Assembly (NCBI RefSeq): GCF_003854935.1
Contig: NZ_CP033969.1
Span: forward strand, 1,798,001-1,862,000
Direction: 5' to 3'
Origin: Cupriavidus pauculus
GTDB lineage: Bacteria > Pseudomonadota > Gammaproteobacteria > Burkholderiales > Burkholderiaceae
Length of the DNA: 64,000 nucleotides
A model generated the notes under the pieces. It saw nothing but the letters and a program-made list of their open reading frames with translations, was not told where the DNA came from and ran no database searches. Position 1 is the first letter of the stretch; each line of letters opens with the position of its first letter. This document shows positions 48,751 to 58,252 of the stretch, in pieces. A program made the position numbers and the translations under genes.

Positions 48751-50355
48751 TTGATAGATACAAGCTCCTTGATGACCATGCTTGGCATCATTGCTGCTGT
48801 TTGGGCGGTCGTGCCGGCGACCTCCACGCTGACATTTCGCCTCAGCTTCTCTCGTTTCGACTGGCTCGTTATCTGGGCAGGCGCGTTGGCAATCCACGTT
48901 CTTGTCTTCGAGCATGTTCTGCGGACTGTGCATGCGTATCCAGATTTCGGACCGTGGAGGTGGGGGCTCGACAAGAATGGGGCGATGTACCTGTTGTTCT
49001 TGTCGCTCGCCATCTACATTTATCTTCGCTCCAGGAAAACTAGGCTGAGCCGGCGGAGCTTGCCACTGTTCGAGAAACTTGCGACGTCGCTGCTTCATGC
49101 CCGGAAATTCGAAGAGCTCGGACAGCTATTGGAACTACATCTCAAGACGGTCGTGGATATTGCCAGCGTCCCCGACTTGAGAGAACGCCTCTCGGTTTGG
49201 ATTCGTCCAGAATCCCCGCCACGTCCCTGGGAATGGGAGTTTACGAACGTGGCGGCACCGCCGCTGCCGAATTTCTTCCTTCGCTCATTTCGCAAAGTGC
49301 GTTCTCGCTTGTCGCAGGAAATTCAGCCCTCGGAGACTGTTCGCCGAGACGCGACAAACGTCGTTAAGATGTTGCTCGCTTCCAGAGGCCTGGTAGCTTA
49401 CCTTGCGCGTGCGTATCCTTATCTGTGTCTTGATGTGATGAAGGTGGTAGAAACAGAACGCCTTGCGGAGGAGTTTCAAGATAACTTTTTCGAGGCCCTT
49501 CTCGCCGACGACGGCAGCGTGTTCTTTGCCGAGTTGAAGAATAACCAGAACTTGGCTGGTGCAGACCATCGCCTTCATATTCCTGATGAGAACCAACTCA
49601 TCTCGTTCTATCTCGCCGATGTAGGGCTCGCCAAGGACCTAGCTGTGTACCGGTCGCTGGGCGAGGCCATGCTTTCGCGCATCAGCTATGACCGTGCGCT
49701 CGTTGACCACCTGAATGGGCCGCTGCTCACATACTCCGATGTGGGCCGATTCCACTGCCCTATCGACAGCGGAATTCGGTTCTTCCGCATCATGGTTCTC
49801 GAAGGCCTTCACCAGCGCTTACCGGACCATCTCTGGCTGCATTACCTACCGCACTTCACGAACCGCATACTTGAGAACGCTCGTGAAGCAGTCGAGGAGG
49901 ATGAGTGGGAGGAATTTGCGACGCCATTCAGCTATCTGCTCTATGAGATAGTCGACGCCGCCTCTGACTGGGTCGAAGAGGCGATTAAGCTGACGCGAGA
50001 CCGTGGAGTGGTGATGCAGGACCAGCTCGAAGGCGACCACGTCTATATTGCGTTCGAAGCAGCTAAAGCTCTTGGTGGGGTTATGGAAGCAATCCTCTCC
50101 TCCGAGAAGGTATCTCACCGACTCAAGGAAGAGTTGTTGACTATGGTGGTGCGAACTTACAGCCGCGTAAAGCAAGCGCCAAACCTCGTGGCGCTCCTTG
50201 CGGCAATCAAGATGGCAATGGTTCGGCCCTTTAGCATGCGCGGTAAGCGTACCTATCTGCTAGCTCTCGATGCTACGTACGCTGAGGTGGACTACATTTT
50301 ACGAATGGAGACTGAGGACTTCGAAGAAGCCATCCAAAACGCCCTAGCGGAGTGA
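48751..50355 (+). CDS. Hypothetical three-helix membrane protein downstream of hamB
   Basis: 534 residues from a TTG at 48751 (GAAGGGA 8 bases upstream); an ATG at 48772 is the alternative. Three predicted membrane helices near residues 7-26, 37-57 and 77-93, followed by a ~440-residue soluble helical part with no recognised motif. It starts 88 bases after hamB on the same strand and has no promoter I can point to, so it may be transcribed with hamAB. It is not a known Hachiman component to me. Confidence 0.7.
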   Translation: MIDTSSLMTMLGIIAAVWAVVPATSTLTFRLSFSRFDWLVIWAGALAIHVLVFEHVLRTVHAYPDFGPWRWGLDKNGAMYLLFLSLAIYIYLRSRKTRLSRRSLPLFEKLATSLLHARKFEELGQLLELHLKTVVDIASVPDLRERLSVWIRPESPPRPWEWEFTNVAAPPLPNFFLRSFRKVRSRLSQEIQPSETVRRDATNVVKMLLASRGLVAYLARAYPYLCLDVMKVVETERLAEEFQDNFFEALLADDGSVFFAELKNNQNLAGADHRLHIPDENQLISFYLADVGLAKDLAVYRSLGEAMLSRISYDRALVDHLNGPLLTYSDVGRFHCPIDSGIRFFRIMVLEGLHQRLPDHLWLHYLPHFTNRILENAREAVEEDEWEEFATPFSYLLYEIVDAASDWVEEAIKLTRDRGVVMQDQLEGDHVYIAFEAAKALGGVMEAILSSEKVSHRLKEELLTMVVRTYSRVKQAPNLVALLAAIKMAMVRPFSMRGKRTYLLALDATYAEVDYILRMETEDFEEAIQNALAE

Positions 50356-50429
50356 ATCCTGATTCGATGTTCTCTTCCATGAAGCATTGTCCTTCGGGCA
50401 CGCAAAGGGGGCGATTAAATGACAGGCCG

Positions 50430-51632
50430 TCATTTCAATTCAGCCAGAAGGGTTGGCCAATCTGCGATGCTGGCGGTGCAGCCGGACTCGAAGACAACCT
50501 TGTCCTCAAACGTACCGCTATCGTTTGGAAACAGAACGACATTTTGGCCGGATGGTCGCACGGTACTCTGATAGACGATGCCGTCCAGCTGCTCGCCACG
50601 CTCATCCTGAAACATCTTTGCGAAGTACTCTGAGACAACTTGGGAGGGGACATAGTTGATATGTTCTCTGCCGTCCTTCGCTACTGGGGTGGTGATTGCT
50701 TCAACAAATCCCTCGAGGAACGTCAACGCGGTCCACTCGCCACGACGCTCATTGTCAAATAGGGATGGCATCGAAGGCAGCACGGCCAGGTCCAAAACAC
50801 GAAGAGGCCTGCTGACTCTGAACTGCGCTAGGGCTCCAACGCAAGGAGGTCGAGACAGAGTTTCGGCGAGCGCCGTCTGTTGTTCCCTCGCGAGATACAA
50901 GTATGAGATTCCAGCAGGATTCATACGTCCCGCAGCGGCCTTATCGGGCGGTGGAGCGCCCATGGTCTCAGCTTCGGGAGTCAGGTCTTGGTCTGTCCAG
51001 ATACGTGCGCGATACAACAGGGAGTCTGCGTCAATCTGCTTGCATAAATCGAGTTCGAGTGCAAAGTTACCAATCTGGGCTAAAAGCTCAGCAGGTCCCA
51101 GTTCCCGATTCCAAGCGTCCTGTGCATGCCCTGGTTGGGAAAAGAAGTAGCGCGTCCTGTGCTTCACAAGCTCGACAAATGAGTCCCAAGAGCCGCTCAA
51201 CATCTCATGCGGGTGTGACGAAGCCCAGTGACCTTGAGCAGAGGGTGCCCAAAAATCCGTGGTAAAGCTCGTCTGGATGTCACTGAACAATGCGTCGTTA
51301 CAGGAGAGGCCCAACGAAAACAAGACATCGCTTGTATGTGACAAGCCGGTCTGCCAGCCACCTTCTGCGGATTCATAGGGGACCCCTGCTGCCGTTGGTT
51401 CGCAATAGAAGTAGCCGACTGTCCGAGCAATTTCCTCCTGAATGCAGGAGACTGGTGCTGCGATTGGCTCCTCCGCTGTCTCGTTGCAGTAATCGCAAGT
51501 ACACACTGTGACATTGGCAGAGATGGTTTCCCTCAGGTACTCGTCTTCAACGCAGTCTGCGCAAACAAAGTTATCGCAAGTAGTCCACCCACGCTCCTGA
51601 GCCTCCTCCCAGGCTGCCTTGGCACGGCCCAT
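50430..51632 (-). CDS. HEPN/RES-domain protein
   Basis: 400 residues from the ATG at 51632, with AGGGAGAGG just upstream. The N-terminal part has the zinc-like VCADCVEDE and CTCDYCN with APV as in HEPN_RES N-terminal domains. The C-terminal part is the RES domain: LLYRARIW, RMNPAGISYLYLA, PLRVLDLA and LDGIVYQSTVRPSGQNVVLF. RES toxins degrade NAD+. No Xre-type antitoxin is adjacent, as is common for the HEPN-RES form. Convergent with the Hachiman-side membrane gene. Confidence 0.85.
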   Translation of the reverse strand: MGRAKAAWEEAQERGWTTCDNFVCADCVEDEYLRETISANVTVCTCDYCNETAEEPIAAPVSCIQEEIARTVGYFYCEPTAAGVPYESAEGGWQTGLSHTSDVLFSLGLSCNDALFSDIQTSFTTDFWAPSAQGHWASSHPHEMLSGSWDSFVELVKHRTRYFFSQPGHAQDAWNRELGPAELLAQIGNFALELDLCKQIDADSLLYRARIWTDQDLTPEAETMGAPPPDKAAAGRMNPAGISYLYLAREQQTALAETLSRPPCVGALAQFRVSRPLRVLDLAVLPSMPSLFDNERRGEWTALTFLEGFVEAITTPVAKDGREHINYVPSQVVSEYFAKMFQDERGEQLDGIVYQSTVRPSGQNVVLFPNDSGTFEDKVVFESGCTASIADWPTLLAELK

Positions 51633-51886
51633 GTACCTCTCCCTAGAACTGAATATATAGTTACGTCGAATAACTTCGAGAACGTCTACTTTCCAATTCG
51701 CACGCAATCAACGTATGCTTTTCGGCGAACGCGTGGCATCTCGTGCCATACCGAGCCAATGTCTAGCGACTTGAATTCGCGACTGTGTTGTCAATAGGAA
51801 CGTAGCCGATAAAGTGTATCTGTATCCGACGCGTTTGAGATACATGTCCGCGCTATTATTAGAACGCCGCCCAAACAGGAGAATTC

Positions 51887-52201
51887 ATGGCAACGTACAA
51901 GCAGCTGCTGGCACAAAAAGAAGCTCTCGAGGCTCAGCTTGTAGAAATGCATGCCTCAGAAGTCGCAGGCGTGATTGAGAGAATCCGCGCCTTGATGGAT
52001 GAGTATGGCCTGTCCGTGGACGACATCGCGGGAAAGCGTCGTCGTGGCCGGCCTGCTGGTAGCGGAGCAACGAAGGTTGCGAAGGAACCCCTACCACCAA
52101 AGTATCGCGACCCGAAGACTGGCAAGACCTGGTCGGGGCGTGGCAGGACACCGGCATGGCTTGGGAAGAATCCGAATCGGTTCCTCATCGCTGAAGAGTG
52201 A
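51887..52201 (+). CDS. H-NS-like nucleoid protein
   Basis: 104 residues: N-terminal coiled coil for oligomers (KQLLAQKEALEAQLVEMH), a linker with the AT-hook-like KRRRGRPAGSG and the H-NS C-terminal DNA-binding motif YRDPKTGKTWSGRGRTPAWL. RBS AGGAG upstream. Within an AT-richer island it likely silences island genes (xenogeneic silencing). A weak promoter candidate is TTGTCA 51788-51793 and TAAAGT 51810-51815, spacing 16. Confidence 0.92.
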   Translation: MATYKQLLAQKEALEAQLVEMHASEVAGVIERIRALMDEYGLSVDDIAGKRRRGRPAGSGATKVAKEPLPPKYRDPKTGKTWSGRGRTPAWLGKNPNRFLIAEE

Positions 52202-52270
52202 GCCGTCAATCGCGCGAGACGCCATGTCTAAAGCAACATCGCACACGTTAGGCTCGACAGAGAACTATCT

Positions 52271-52546
52271 ATGGTTTCATCCAAGCGTGTAGATGCCTGG
52301 CGTCAGATTGCGGAGACCGACTTCGAGAGTGCGTTTCATCTACTGCTCGGCTGGCTCGTCCATGCCATCGCCAGGTTGGACTTCAATATAGGGCTGCAGT
52401 TGCGCTATTGGGGCCATGAGGACGACTCAAGGATTCGTGCACTGCTAAAACCTAGAACCCCAAAGCTTGACGAACGGCTGAGAGTCCTGGAGCAATTGGT
52501 GGCCGCCGCATGGTCAGATGCTAATGATGAGGGGCAAGAGCAATGA
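52271..52546 (+). CDS. HEPN-like unit, N-terminal ORF
   Basis: 91 residues, helical, not recognised alone (FHLLLGWLVHAIARLDFNIG, then LKPRTPKLDERLRVLEQLV). Its stop overlaps the start of the next ORF by ATGA. The next ORF supplies the conserved C-terminal half, so this pair is either two coupled genes or one gene split by a frameshift. Confidence 0.6.
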   Translation: MVSSKRVDAWRQIAETDFESAFHLLLGWLVHAIARLDFNIGLQLRYWGHEDDSRIRALLKPRTPKLDERLRVLEQLVAAAWSDANDEGQEQ

Positions 52547-52854
52547 GCGGCTGGTTTGAGCGCGCTCACAAGGCTCGAGGATTCCGGAACGAGTACGCTC
52601 ACGGGCGGTGGGGCGTGCCGGGAAAGCACTTACATGCCGAGTCTGGCCGCCTCTGCGACGCAACACCGCTGCTTGTCTTCGTGCCGCTCGACTGGGATAT
52701 GTCGCCAAATCGCGAGGACAAATCAATTGAGCTGACCCTGGACGAATTTGTTGCTCAGGTTGAAGAGGCGGAGCAGCTATCAGTCCATTTCTTGAATATT
52801 GTGACGAAATATGGGGAGCACCTTTATCCTGGCCGACGACTGAGCGGGGTCTGA
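52543..52854 (+). CDS. HEPN-like unit, C-terminal ORF
   Basis: 103 residues with RNEYAHGRWG near the start, resembling the R-x4-H motif of HEPN ribonucleases, then PLLVFVPLDWDMS and the C-terminal VTKYGEHLY. A related but truncated copy is at 44795-44983. If the pair is one gene, the frameshift lies at the ATGA overlap 52543-52546. Confidence 0.6.
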   Translation: MSGWFERAHKARGFRNEYAHGRWGVPGKHLHAESGRLCDATPLLVFVPLDWDMSPNREDKSIELTLDEFVAQVEEAEQLSVHFLNIVTKYGEHLYPGRRLSGV

Positions 52855-52912
52855 GGGACACCCGTTTCGCCGAGCGAACCCTGGCTGACCATCGCTGCAA
52901 ACCTATTGGAAA

Positions 52913-53338
52913 ATGACCGTAGTAAAGCGTTCAGCAGGCCTGGTAGTGATGCGGCAATTCGATGGCCAGTGGCATTGCCTAGTCCTGCGCGCGTATCGGA
53001 ACTGGGACTTCCCGAAAGGGCAGCCTAACCCCGGCGAAGAACCGTTGCAAGCGGCACTGCGCGAGGCCAGAGAGGAAACGGGGTTGTCTGAGCTGGATTT
53101 GCCTTGGGGCGGGGACTATCGCGAGACCGAGCCGTATTCGAAGGGAAAGGTCGCGCGCCTATATCTTGCGCTGTCGAGCCACGGTGATGTGAGCCTTCCG
53201 GTCAGTGCCGAACTGGGTCGCCCCGAACATCACGAGTTTCGATGGGTACCGCTTGATAGAGCCCAAGAGCTGTTGCCACCACGGTTCTGGCCGACGCTGC
53301 GTTGGGCGCAGGATATCGTTGGTACCGCGAGCGTTTGA
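52913..53338 (+). CDS. Nudix hydrolase
   Basis: 141 residues with a full Nudix box between G36 and L58 (GQPNPGEEP ... REAREETGL), so hydrolysis of a nucleoside diphosphate linked compound is expected. N-terminus SAGLVVMRQFDGQWHCLVLR. Substrate unknown. The 276 bases after it (53339-53614) hold no supported gene. Confidence 0.92.
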   Translation: MTVVKRSAGLVVMRQFDGQWHCLVLRAYRNWDFPKGQPNPGEEPLQAALREAREETGLSELDLPWGGDYRETEPYSKGKVARLYLALSSHGDVSLPVSAELGRPEHHEFRWVPLDRAQELLPPRFWPTLRWAQDIVGTASV

Positions 53339-53614
53339 CTTGGCCGCGGCACTGTCATCCCAGAAGCCAGATGTCCGTGGAACCTGGCGTTCAGAACGCT
53401 GGAGATATTGCATTCTGGTCAGGTAAGACGAGAGCTCGGCTCCTTACTCTTCTTCTGCAATGCAGAGGCGGTGAGGTCGTTCGCCGAGGCACCCCAGATG
53501 CGGCTGCGTCCTGACCTGGTCTTGCCGGTCTCCGGGGCGCCATATTAGGGAGGTAACCGCTCCCTTGACTCCCCGGGTGCACGACTGCCGACAGCGCGTA
53601 CGCCGCCGAGCATC

Positions 53615-56600
53615 CTATATTCGTGCTGCCCCGTGGTGGTTTGCCGAGGTTGCTCTTAGTGCCTCATATAGCTGCGCGGGCCCAAGCAGAATCTCTTTGA
53701 GCCCTTCCCGCACCCTCTCCGAGCCGAGAGCCTGTGTGCTCATCGTATTGTGAGCGTCGAGCGCATCCATGATGGCGTGCAATAGCGCGTCCTTGAGGTC
53801 CGGTGAGTTGGCGAACTGCTCTTTGCTATTACTCATGGCCTGCTGAACAAGCGTCTCGTTTTCAAGCAGCTTGCCCTTGAGTACGCCGTTGACATACACA
53901 AGTTGGTCGTCATTGGTGAGGTCACCTTCGAACAGCCCGTTGACCTTCTGAATGATTTCGTCGAGCAAGGCCCGCTGCTTGTCCTGAACCGCTCCACTGC
54001 CGACGGCGTCCATCGGGGGTAGCTTGGGAGCTTCGCCTTGATTCAGGCTCAACGACTGGCGGCCTGTATTCCTTAGGCTATGGTGGGTTAACACGACCTT
54101 GGACAGGTCGACAATATCGCGTTCTCGGCCGAACTCCAGCAGCGGGATGAGTCGCTTGTAAACCAGGAAGCGCTTCTCAATATCCGTGTTTCCGTAATCG
54201 AAAATCTGCGATAGGAAGGCATACAAGCGCACAAACGCGCCCATATCGTTCTTGAACAGGACCAGCGCATCGAGTGTGTTCTTAGCGGCCTGCGCGGCCT
54301 TGTCCTCCTGCTTGGCTTCGGCGGCTGCCTTGTCCTCCTGCGCTGCCCTGTAACGCTTGAGCAGACGGTCGGCCACTGGCGCTATGGCAGTGCTCAACTG
54401 CGCCTGCGTGCCTTTCGGGTCCAATTCAACCTTCGCCACACGGTCGACCTCAAAGTCATCGTAGTAACCAGCGGCATCAAGCTTGGCGCGCAGGTCGTAG
54501 ACATGATGCGGGTCGGTGGTGGCCTCCAATTCGGCGGTCTCATAGTAAGTCTTGAACGCCTTCAGGATGTCGCCGGCGTCGTTAACGAAGTCGAGGATGT
54601 AGGTAGTGTCCTTGCCAGGAAGTGCGCGGTTTAGCCGAGACAAAGTCTGCACTGCCTGGATGCCCCCGAGCATCTTGTCGACGTACATACCGCACAGCAA
54701 AGGCTGGTCAAAGCCGGTCTGGAACTTGTTCGCAACGAGGAGCAGGTGATACTCGGGCTCGGCGAATGCGTCACGGATGTCGCGCCCCTTGAGGCCAGGA
54801 TTCAGGTCTTTGCTGGACTCGGTGACCGGCGCTGGGTAGCTCTCAGGGTCGTCAATTTCGCCGGAGAACGCTACCAAGACGCCCAGTGGATAGTTCTGTT
54901 TCTGGATATAGGCGCGAATCGCCTTCTGCCAACGTACGGCTTCCTTACGGCTGCCTACCACGACCATTGCTTTGGCCTTGCCCTCCAGCAGAGGCTGAAC
55001 GTTCTCTCGGTAGTGCTCGACGACGATTTGCACCTTCTGCGTGATGTTGTACGGGTGCAGCCGGACCCACTGCATGATTCCCTTCATCGCGGCACTGCGC
55101 TCGACCTCCTTCTCGTCGTATTCCTGTCCATCATGGGCCAGCTTGAACGCGAGCTTGTAGGTCGTGTAGTTTTTCAGGACATCGAGAATGAAGCCCTCCT
55201 CGATGGCCTGGCGCATCGAGTACACGTGGAAGGGCTGCGGCATCCCGTCCAGACTGGGTCGGCCAAAGAGCTCCAGTGTCTTCTGCTTGGGGGTAGCGGT
55301 GAAGGCCACGTAGGTCAGCCCCTTGGTGCCGGTGCGCGCCTCCATTTGGGCTGCCAATACCACTTCGGTGTCAATTTCACCGCCATCCTGCAACTCGGCC
55401 CATTCTTCGGCTGACAGCAGCTGCTTGAGCTTGGCCGCCGACTCGCCAGTCTGCGAGCTGTGGGCTTCGTCTGCGATGACGGCGAAGCGCTTGCCTTCGG
55501 TCGCCGCCAGTTCCTGAACCGCTTGCAAGGCGAACGGGAAAGTCTGGATGGTACAGACGATGATTTTCTTACCGTCCTTAAGCGCCTGGCCCAGTTGCGC
55601 GCTCTTGCTCCCGTGCTCATTAGTGATAGTGGCTACCACACCGGTCGTGCGCTCGAAGTCGAAGATAGCTTCCTGCAGCTGAGCGTCGAGCACAGTGCGG
55701 TCCGATACCACCAGCACGCTGTCGAACAACTTGCGGTGCTCAGCGTCGTGCAGGTCCGCGAGGAAGTGTGCGGTCCAGGCAATCGAATTCGTCTTGCCCG
55801 AGCCTGCCGAATGCTGAATGAGGTATCGCTGACCAGGACCTTTCCCCAAGACATCGGCCACCAGCTTGCGTGTGGCATCGAGTTGGTGATAGCGGGGGAA
55901 GATGACGCCTTTCAGCTGCTTCTTATCGTCGCGCTTGCCAATCAGGTAGCGGTGCAGGATGTCGAGCCAGCTCTCGCGCGCCCACACCTCCTCCCACAGG
56001 TAGGCGGTGGCGAAGCCATCGGGGTTCGGTGCGTTGCCAGCCGCGCCTGCGTTGCCTCGGTTGAACGGCAGGAAATGCGTGGCCGGCCCAGCCAGCCGCG
56101 TTGTCATCATCACTTCAGCTTGGCTTACCGCGAAGTGCACGAGTGCTCCGCCAGGAAAGCCCAGCAACGGTTCCAACTGCCCACCCTTGGGCTGCGGATG
56201 ACGGTCAAAGCGATACTGGTCCACCGCATCCTGCACACATTGCGTGAAGTCCGACTTCAGCTCGGCGGTGGCGACCGGGATGCCGTTGACGAACAGTACC
56301 AGGTCCAGTGCGTCCTGCGGGTGGTTCGGTGAATGCCGCACCTGGCGCACCACGCGCAGGCGGTTGGCGGCGAAGTGCTGCAGGATGACCGGATTGATGG
56401 CCAGCGCCGGCTTGAACTGCACCAGCGAAAGCGGCTCCTTCAGCCCTAGCATTTCCACTCCACGGCGCAGAACGTCCAGCGTGCCGCGCTCATTGAGGCT
56501 CTTGCGCACTCGCTCGGCCAGGCGCTCCTTGAGGGCGAAGCCGTGAGTCTTGGTCAGGCGCTGCCAGGTGTCAGACTGGGTCCCCTCAATCCACGCTAAT

Positions 56601-56731
56601 AGGTCGGGCAAGAAGAGCGCATTGGCGCGATCGTAGTGCGCCGCATCGCCTTCGGCATAAAGCCAACCATTGGCGGCCAGAGATTGGCAGATTTCTGCTT
56701 CGAAGTGGTGTTCCTGGTGCAGGTTGCTCAT
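53615..56731 (-). CDS. hsdR: Type I restriction enzyme R subunit HsdR
   Basis: 1038 residues. N-terminal PD-(D/E)XK nuclease (D143 in LDLVLFVNG; E157-L-K159 in TAELK), Walker A HSAGSGKT at 307-314, DEAH box IADEAHSSQ, motif III FTATPK and the second helicase half with QTLSRLNR. Cuts unmethylated DNA after translocation. Separated from hsdS by 180 bp that hold a gene remnant, so the operon is interrupted. Confidence 0.96.
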   Translation of the reverse strand: MSNLHQEHHFEAEICQSLAANGWLYAEGDAAHYDRANALFLPDLLAWIEGTQSDTWQRLTKTHGFALKERLAERVRKSLNERGTLDVLRRGVEMLGLKEPLSLVQFKPALAINPVILQHFAANRLRVVRQVRHSPNHPQDALDLVLFVNGIPVATAELKSDFTQCVQDAVDQYRFDRHPQPKGGQLEPLLGFPGGALVHFAVSQAEVMMTTRLAGPATHFLPFNRGNAGAAGNAPNPDGFATAYLWEEVWARESWLDILHRYLIGKRDDKKQLKGVIFPRYHQLDATRKLVADVLGKGPGQRYLIQHSAGSGKTNSIAWTAHFLADLHDAEHRKLFDSVLVVSDRTVLDAQLQEAIFDFERTTGVVATITNEHGSKSAQLGQALKDGKKIIVCTIQTFPFALQAVQELAATEGKRFAVIADEAHSSQTGESAAKLKQLLSAEEWAELQDGGEIDTEVVLAAQMEARTGTKGLTYVAFTATPKQKTLELFGRPSLDGMPQPFHVYSMRQAIEEGFILDVLKNYTTYKLAFKLAHDGQEYDEKEVERSAAMKGIMQWVRLHPYNITQKVQIVVEHYRENVQPLLEGKAKAMVVVGSRKEAVRWQKAIRAYIQKQNYPLGVLVAFSGEIDDPESYPAPVTESSKDLNPGLKGRDIRDAFAEPEYHLLLVANKFQTGFDQPLLCGMYVDKMLGGIQAVQTLSRLNRALPGKDTTYILDFVNDAGDILKAFKTYYETAELEATTDPHHVYDLRAKLDAAGYYDDFEVDRVAKVELDPKGTQAQLSTAIAPVADRLLKRYRAAQEDKAAAEAKQEDKAAQAAKNTLDALVLFKNDMGAFVRLYAFLSQIFDYGNTDIEKRFLVYKRLIPLLEFGRERDIVDLSKVVLTHHSLRNTGRQSLSLNQGEAPKLPPMDAVGSGAVQDKQRALLDEIIQKVNGLFEGDLTNDDQLVYVNGVLKGKLLENETLVQQAMSNSKEQFANSPDLKDALLHAIMDALDAHNTMSTQALGSERVREGLKEILLGPAQLYEALRATSANHHGAARI

Positions 56732-56785
56732 GGATGACCCGTATGCGTTCGATATTGTTCTTGGATGGGGCGGGCGGAGCGTCCT

Positions 56786-56911
56786 CTAGCCTTCCGAGTA
56801 ACTGCGCTCCATCAGTGGCTTGGCGCGCTCCAAGTCCGCCAGAGTATGCAGACTCACTTCGAGGTCACCCGTGCCCCAGTGACTGATTTGGCTGACATCA
56901 CGGACTGTCGC
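56786..56911 (-). pseudogene. C-terminal remnant of a DUF5655-family gene
   Basis: The minus-strand frame right after the hsdS stop reads VRDVSQISHWGTGDLEVSLH then TLADLERAKPLMERSYSEG and a TAG. This matches the C-terminal end of DUF5655 proteins (RDVTGLGRWGNGDVEVRL), which often occur in type I RM loci. Only 41 codons remain and there is no start, so it is the end of a deleted gene. Confidence 0.65.
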
Positions 56912-58252
56912 TCATGCGGCCAGCTCCTCTTGCTGCTGTGCCACTGCGCCACGCACGTCGATTTTGCCGGTAACCGCAGCAGCAATCAGAGCACTGCGGC
57001 GTTCTTTGAGTAGGTCGATGGCGCGGTTGGCTTCGGCCTTGAGGGCGTCGAATTTCAAGAGTTCGGAATCGACGAATTCTGATATTTGCTCTTGTTCCTC
57101 AATCGGCGGCTTAGCCACAACCATCTGGCTAAGGTGCGTTGGTCCAAAGTGCTGAATTGTTGCGCCAGCCTTAAGAAGCTCAATCTGAATAGAGAATTGG
57201 TTGGAAATTGCCAAATGCCGAATAAATCCTTTCCTCATTTCCCCCGGAATGCCTCGAAGCCTAATAAGACCAGTGTAAGGAATTGCACCAACTGTCTCAT
57301 TGCCCACTTCGCATACTGTACCCATGCTTGCACTCGCACTGATTAAGAGGTCGTCCTTCTCGAGGCGAAAGTGCTCCCACTTTTCAGCGACCCTCTCAGG
57401 GTCTAGATAATTACATCCCTCGAGACTTGCCCAATATTGTTGAACGCCGGAAACTCTCAGTAGCGGGACGCCCTCATCATGGAAATCGACTGCCAGGATT
57501 CCTGGGCCTTCCTGAAAGCTGATGCAGTAGCGAAGCGGCTTCACGTCCCAATGCGCCGGCACCTCACCCAGCCAGGCCACGCCAGAGTCCTTCATCGGCG
57601 CGTCTGGTTTGAGGCCACGGGTGACGGCGTGCGAGATGGTGGCCTGGCGCTTTTCTGCCAGCAGAGTCAGGAGCTTTTCCTGCTCAGCAACCAGCGCATC
57701 AATCTTGCCAGTCTCGTGGTCGAGGAAGGCGGCGATAGCTAATTGCTCTGCCATAGGGGGCAAGGCAATTTGGAGACCCTTAAAGTCCTCCCAGTACAGG
57801 CGAAGACGAAAGTCTGTAATTCCTCGCGAATACCTCTTTATTTCCGCAATAGCTGTCGGTGTTCGCAGGAGCATTTCGATGTGGGACGTCAGGGAGTCGC
57901 ACATTGGACGAGCGACGACATAGGCCGGACTCACCATGCCGTGTACGGTGACCGTGCCGAATCCGCCCTGCCATGCCCTCATCATGTTGTAGGTAAGGTC
58001 TCCCGGGGCTACAGCTTTGTATTTTGAGCGGTCATCACTCCTCGTAACCTTCCTTTCCATCTCTTTTTCGTCGAGCTCTCTATCTGAGACTCCTTCGTGA
58101 ATGGAAACGCTCAGGACAGGCAGGTCATCATTCCCAGGCTCGTTCACCTCACGGAAAATCGTGGCAAGACGGGCGCACACCCAATGCGCCGGCACCTCCC
58201 CTAACCACTCGACCCTGCTGTCCTTGTACTTCGGATATCTCGGCAAACTCAT
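56912..58252 (-). CDS. hsdS: Type I restriction specificity subunit HsdS
   Basis: 446 residues with two target-recognition domains and conserved linkers, each unit beginning with a W-L-G-E-V-P-A-H-W element ([11 protein letters not shown] near the start and [11 protein letters not shown] near residue 225). It sets the bipartite DNA target. Start overlaps the hsdM stop by ATGA. Confidence 0.95.
   Translation of the reverse strand: MSLPRYPKYKDSRVEWLGEVPAHWVCARLATIFREVNEPGNDDLPVLSVSIHEGVSDRELDEKEMERKVTRSDDRSKYKAVAPGDLTYNMMRAWQGGFGTVTVHGMVSPAYVVARPMCDSLTSHIEMLLRTPTAIAEIKRYSRGITDFRLRLYWEDFKGLQIALPPMAEQLAIAAFLDHETGKIDALVAEQEKLLTLLAEKRQATISHAVTRGLKPDAPMKDSGVAWLGEVPAHWDVKPLRYCISFQEGPGILAVDFHDEGVPLLRVSGVQQYWASLEGCNYLDPERVAEKWEHFRLEKDDLLISASASMGTVCEVGNETVGAIPYTGLIRLRGIPGEMRKGFIRHLAISNQFSIQIELLKAGATIQHFGPTHLSQMVVAKPPIEEQEQISEFVDSELLKFDALKAEANRAIDLLKERRSALIAAAVTGKIDVRGAVAQQQEELAA

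Noticed and set aside
53339-53614. Gene between the Nudix gene and hsdR
   Set aside because: Only short overlapping frames with no homology or RBS.
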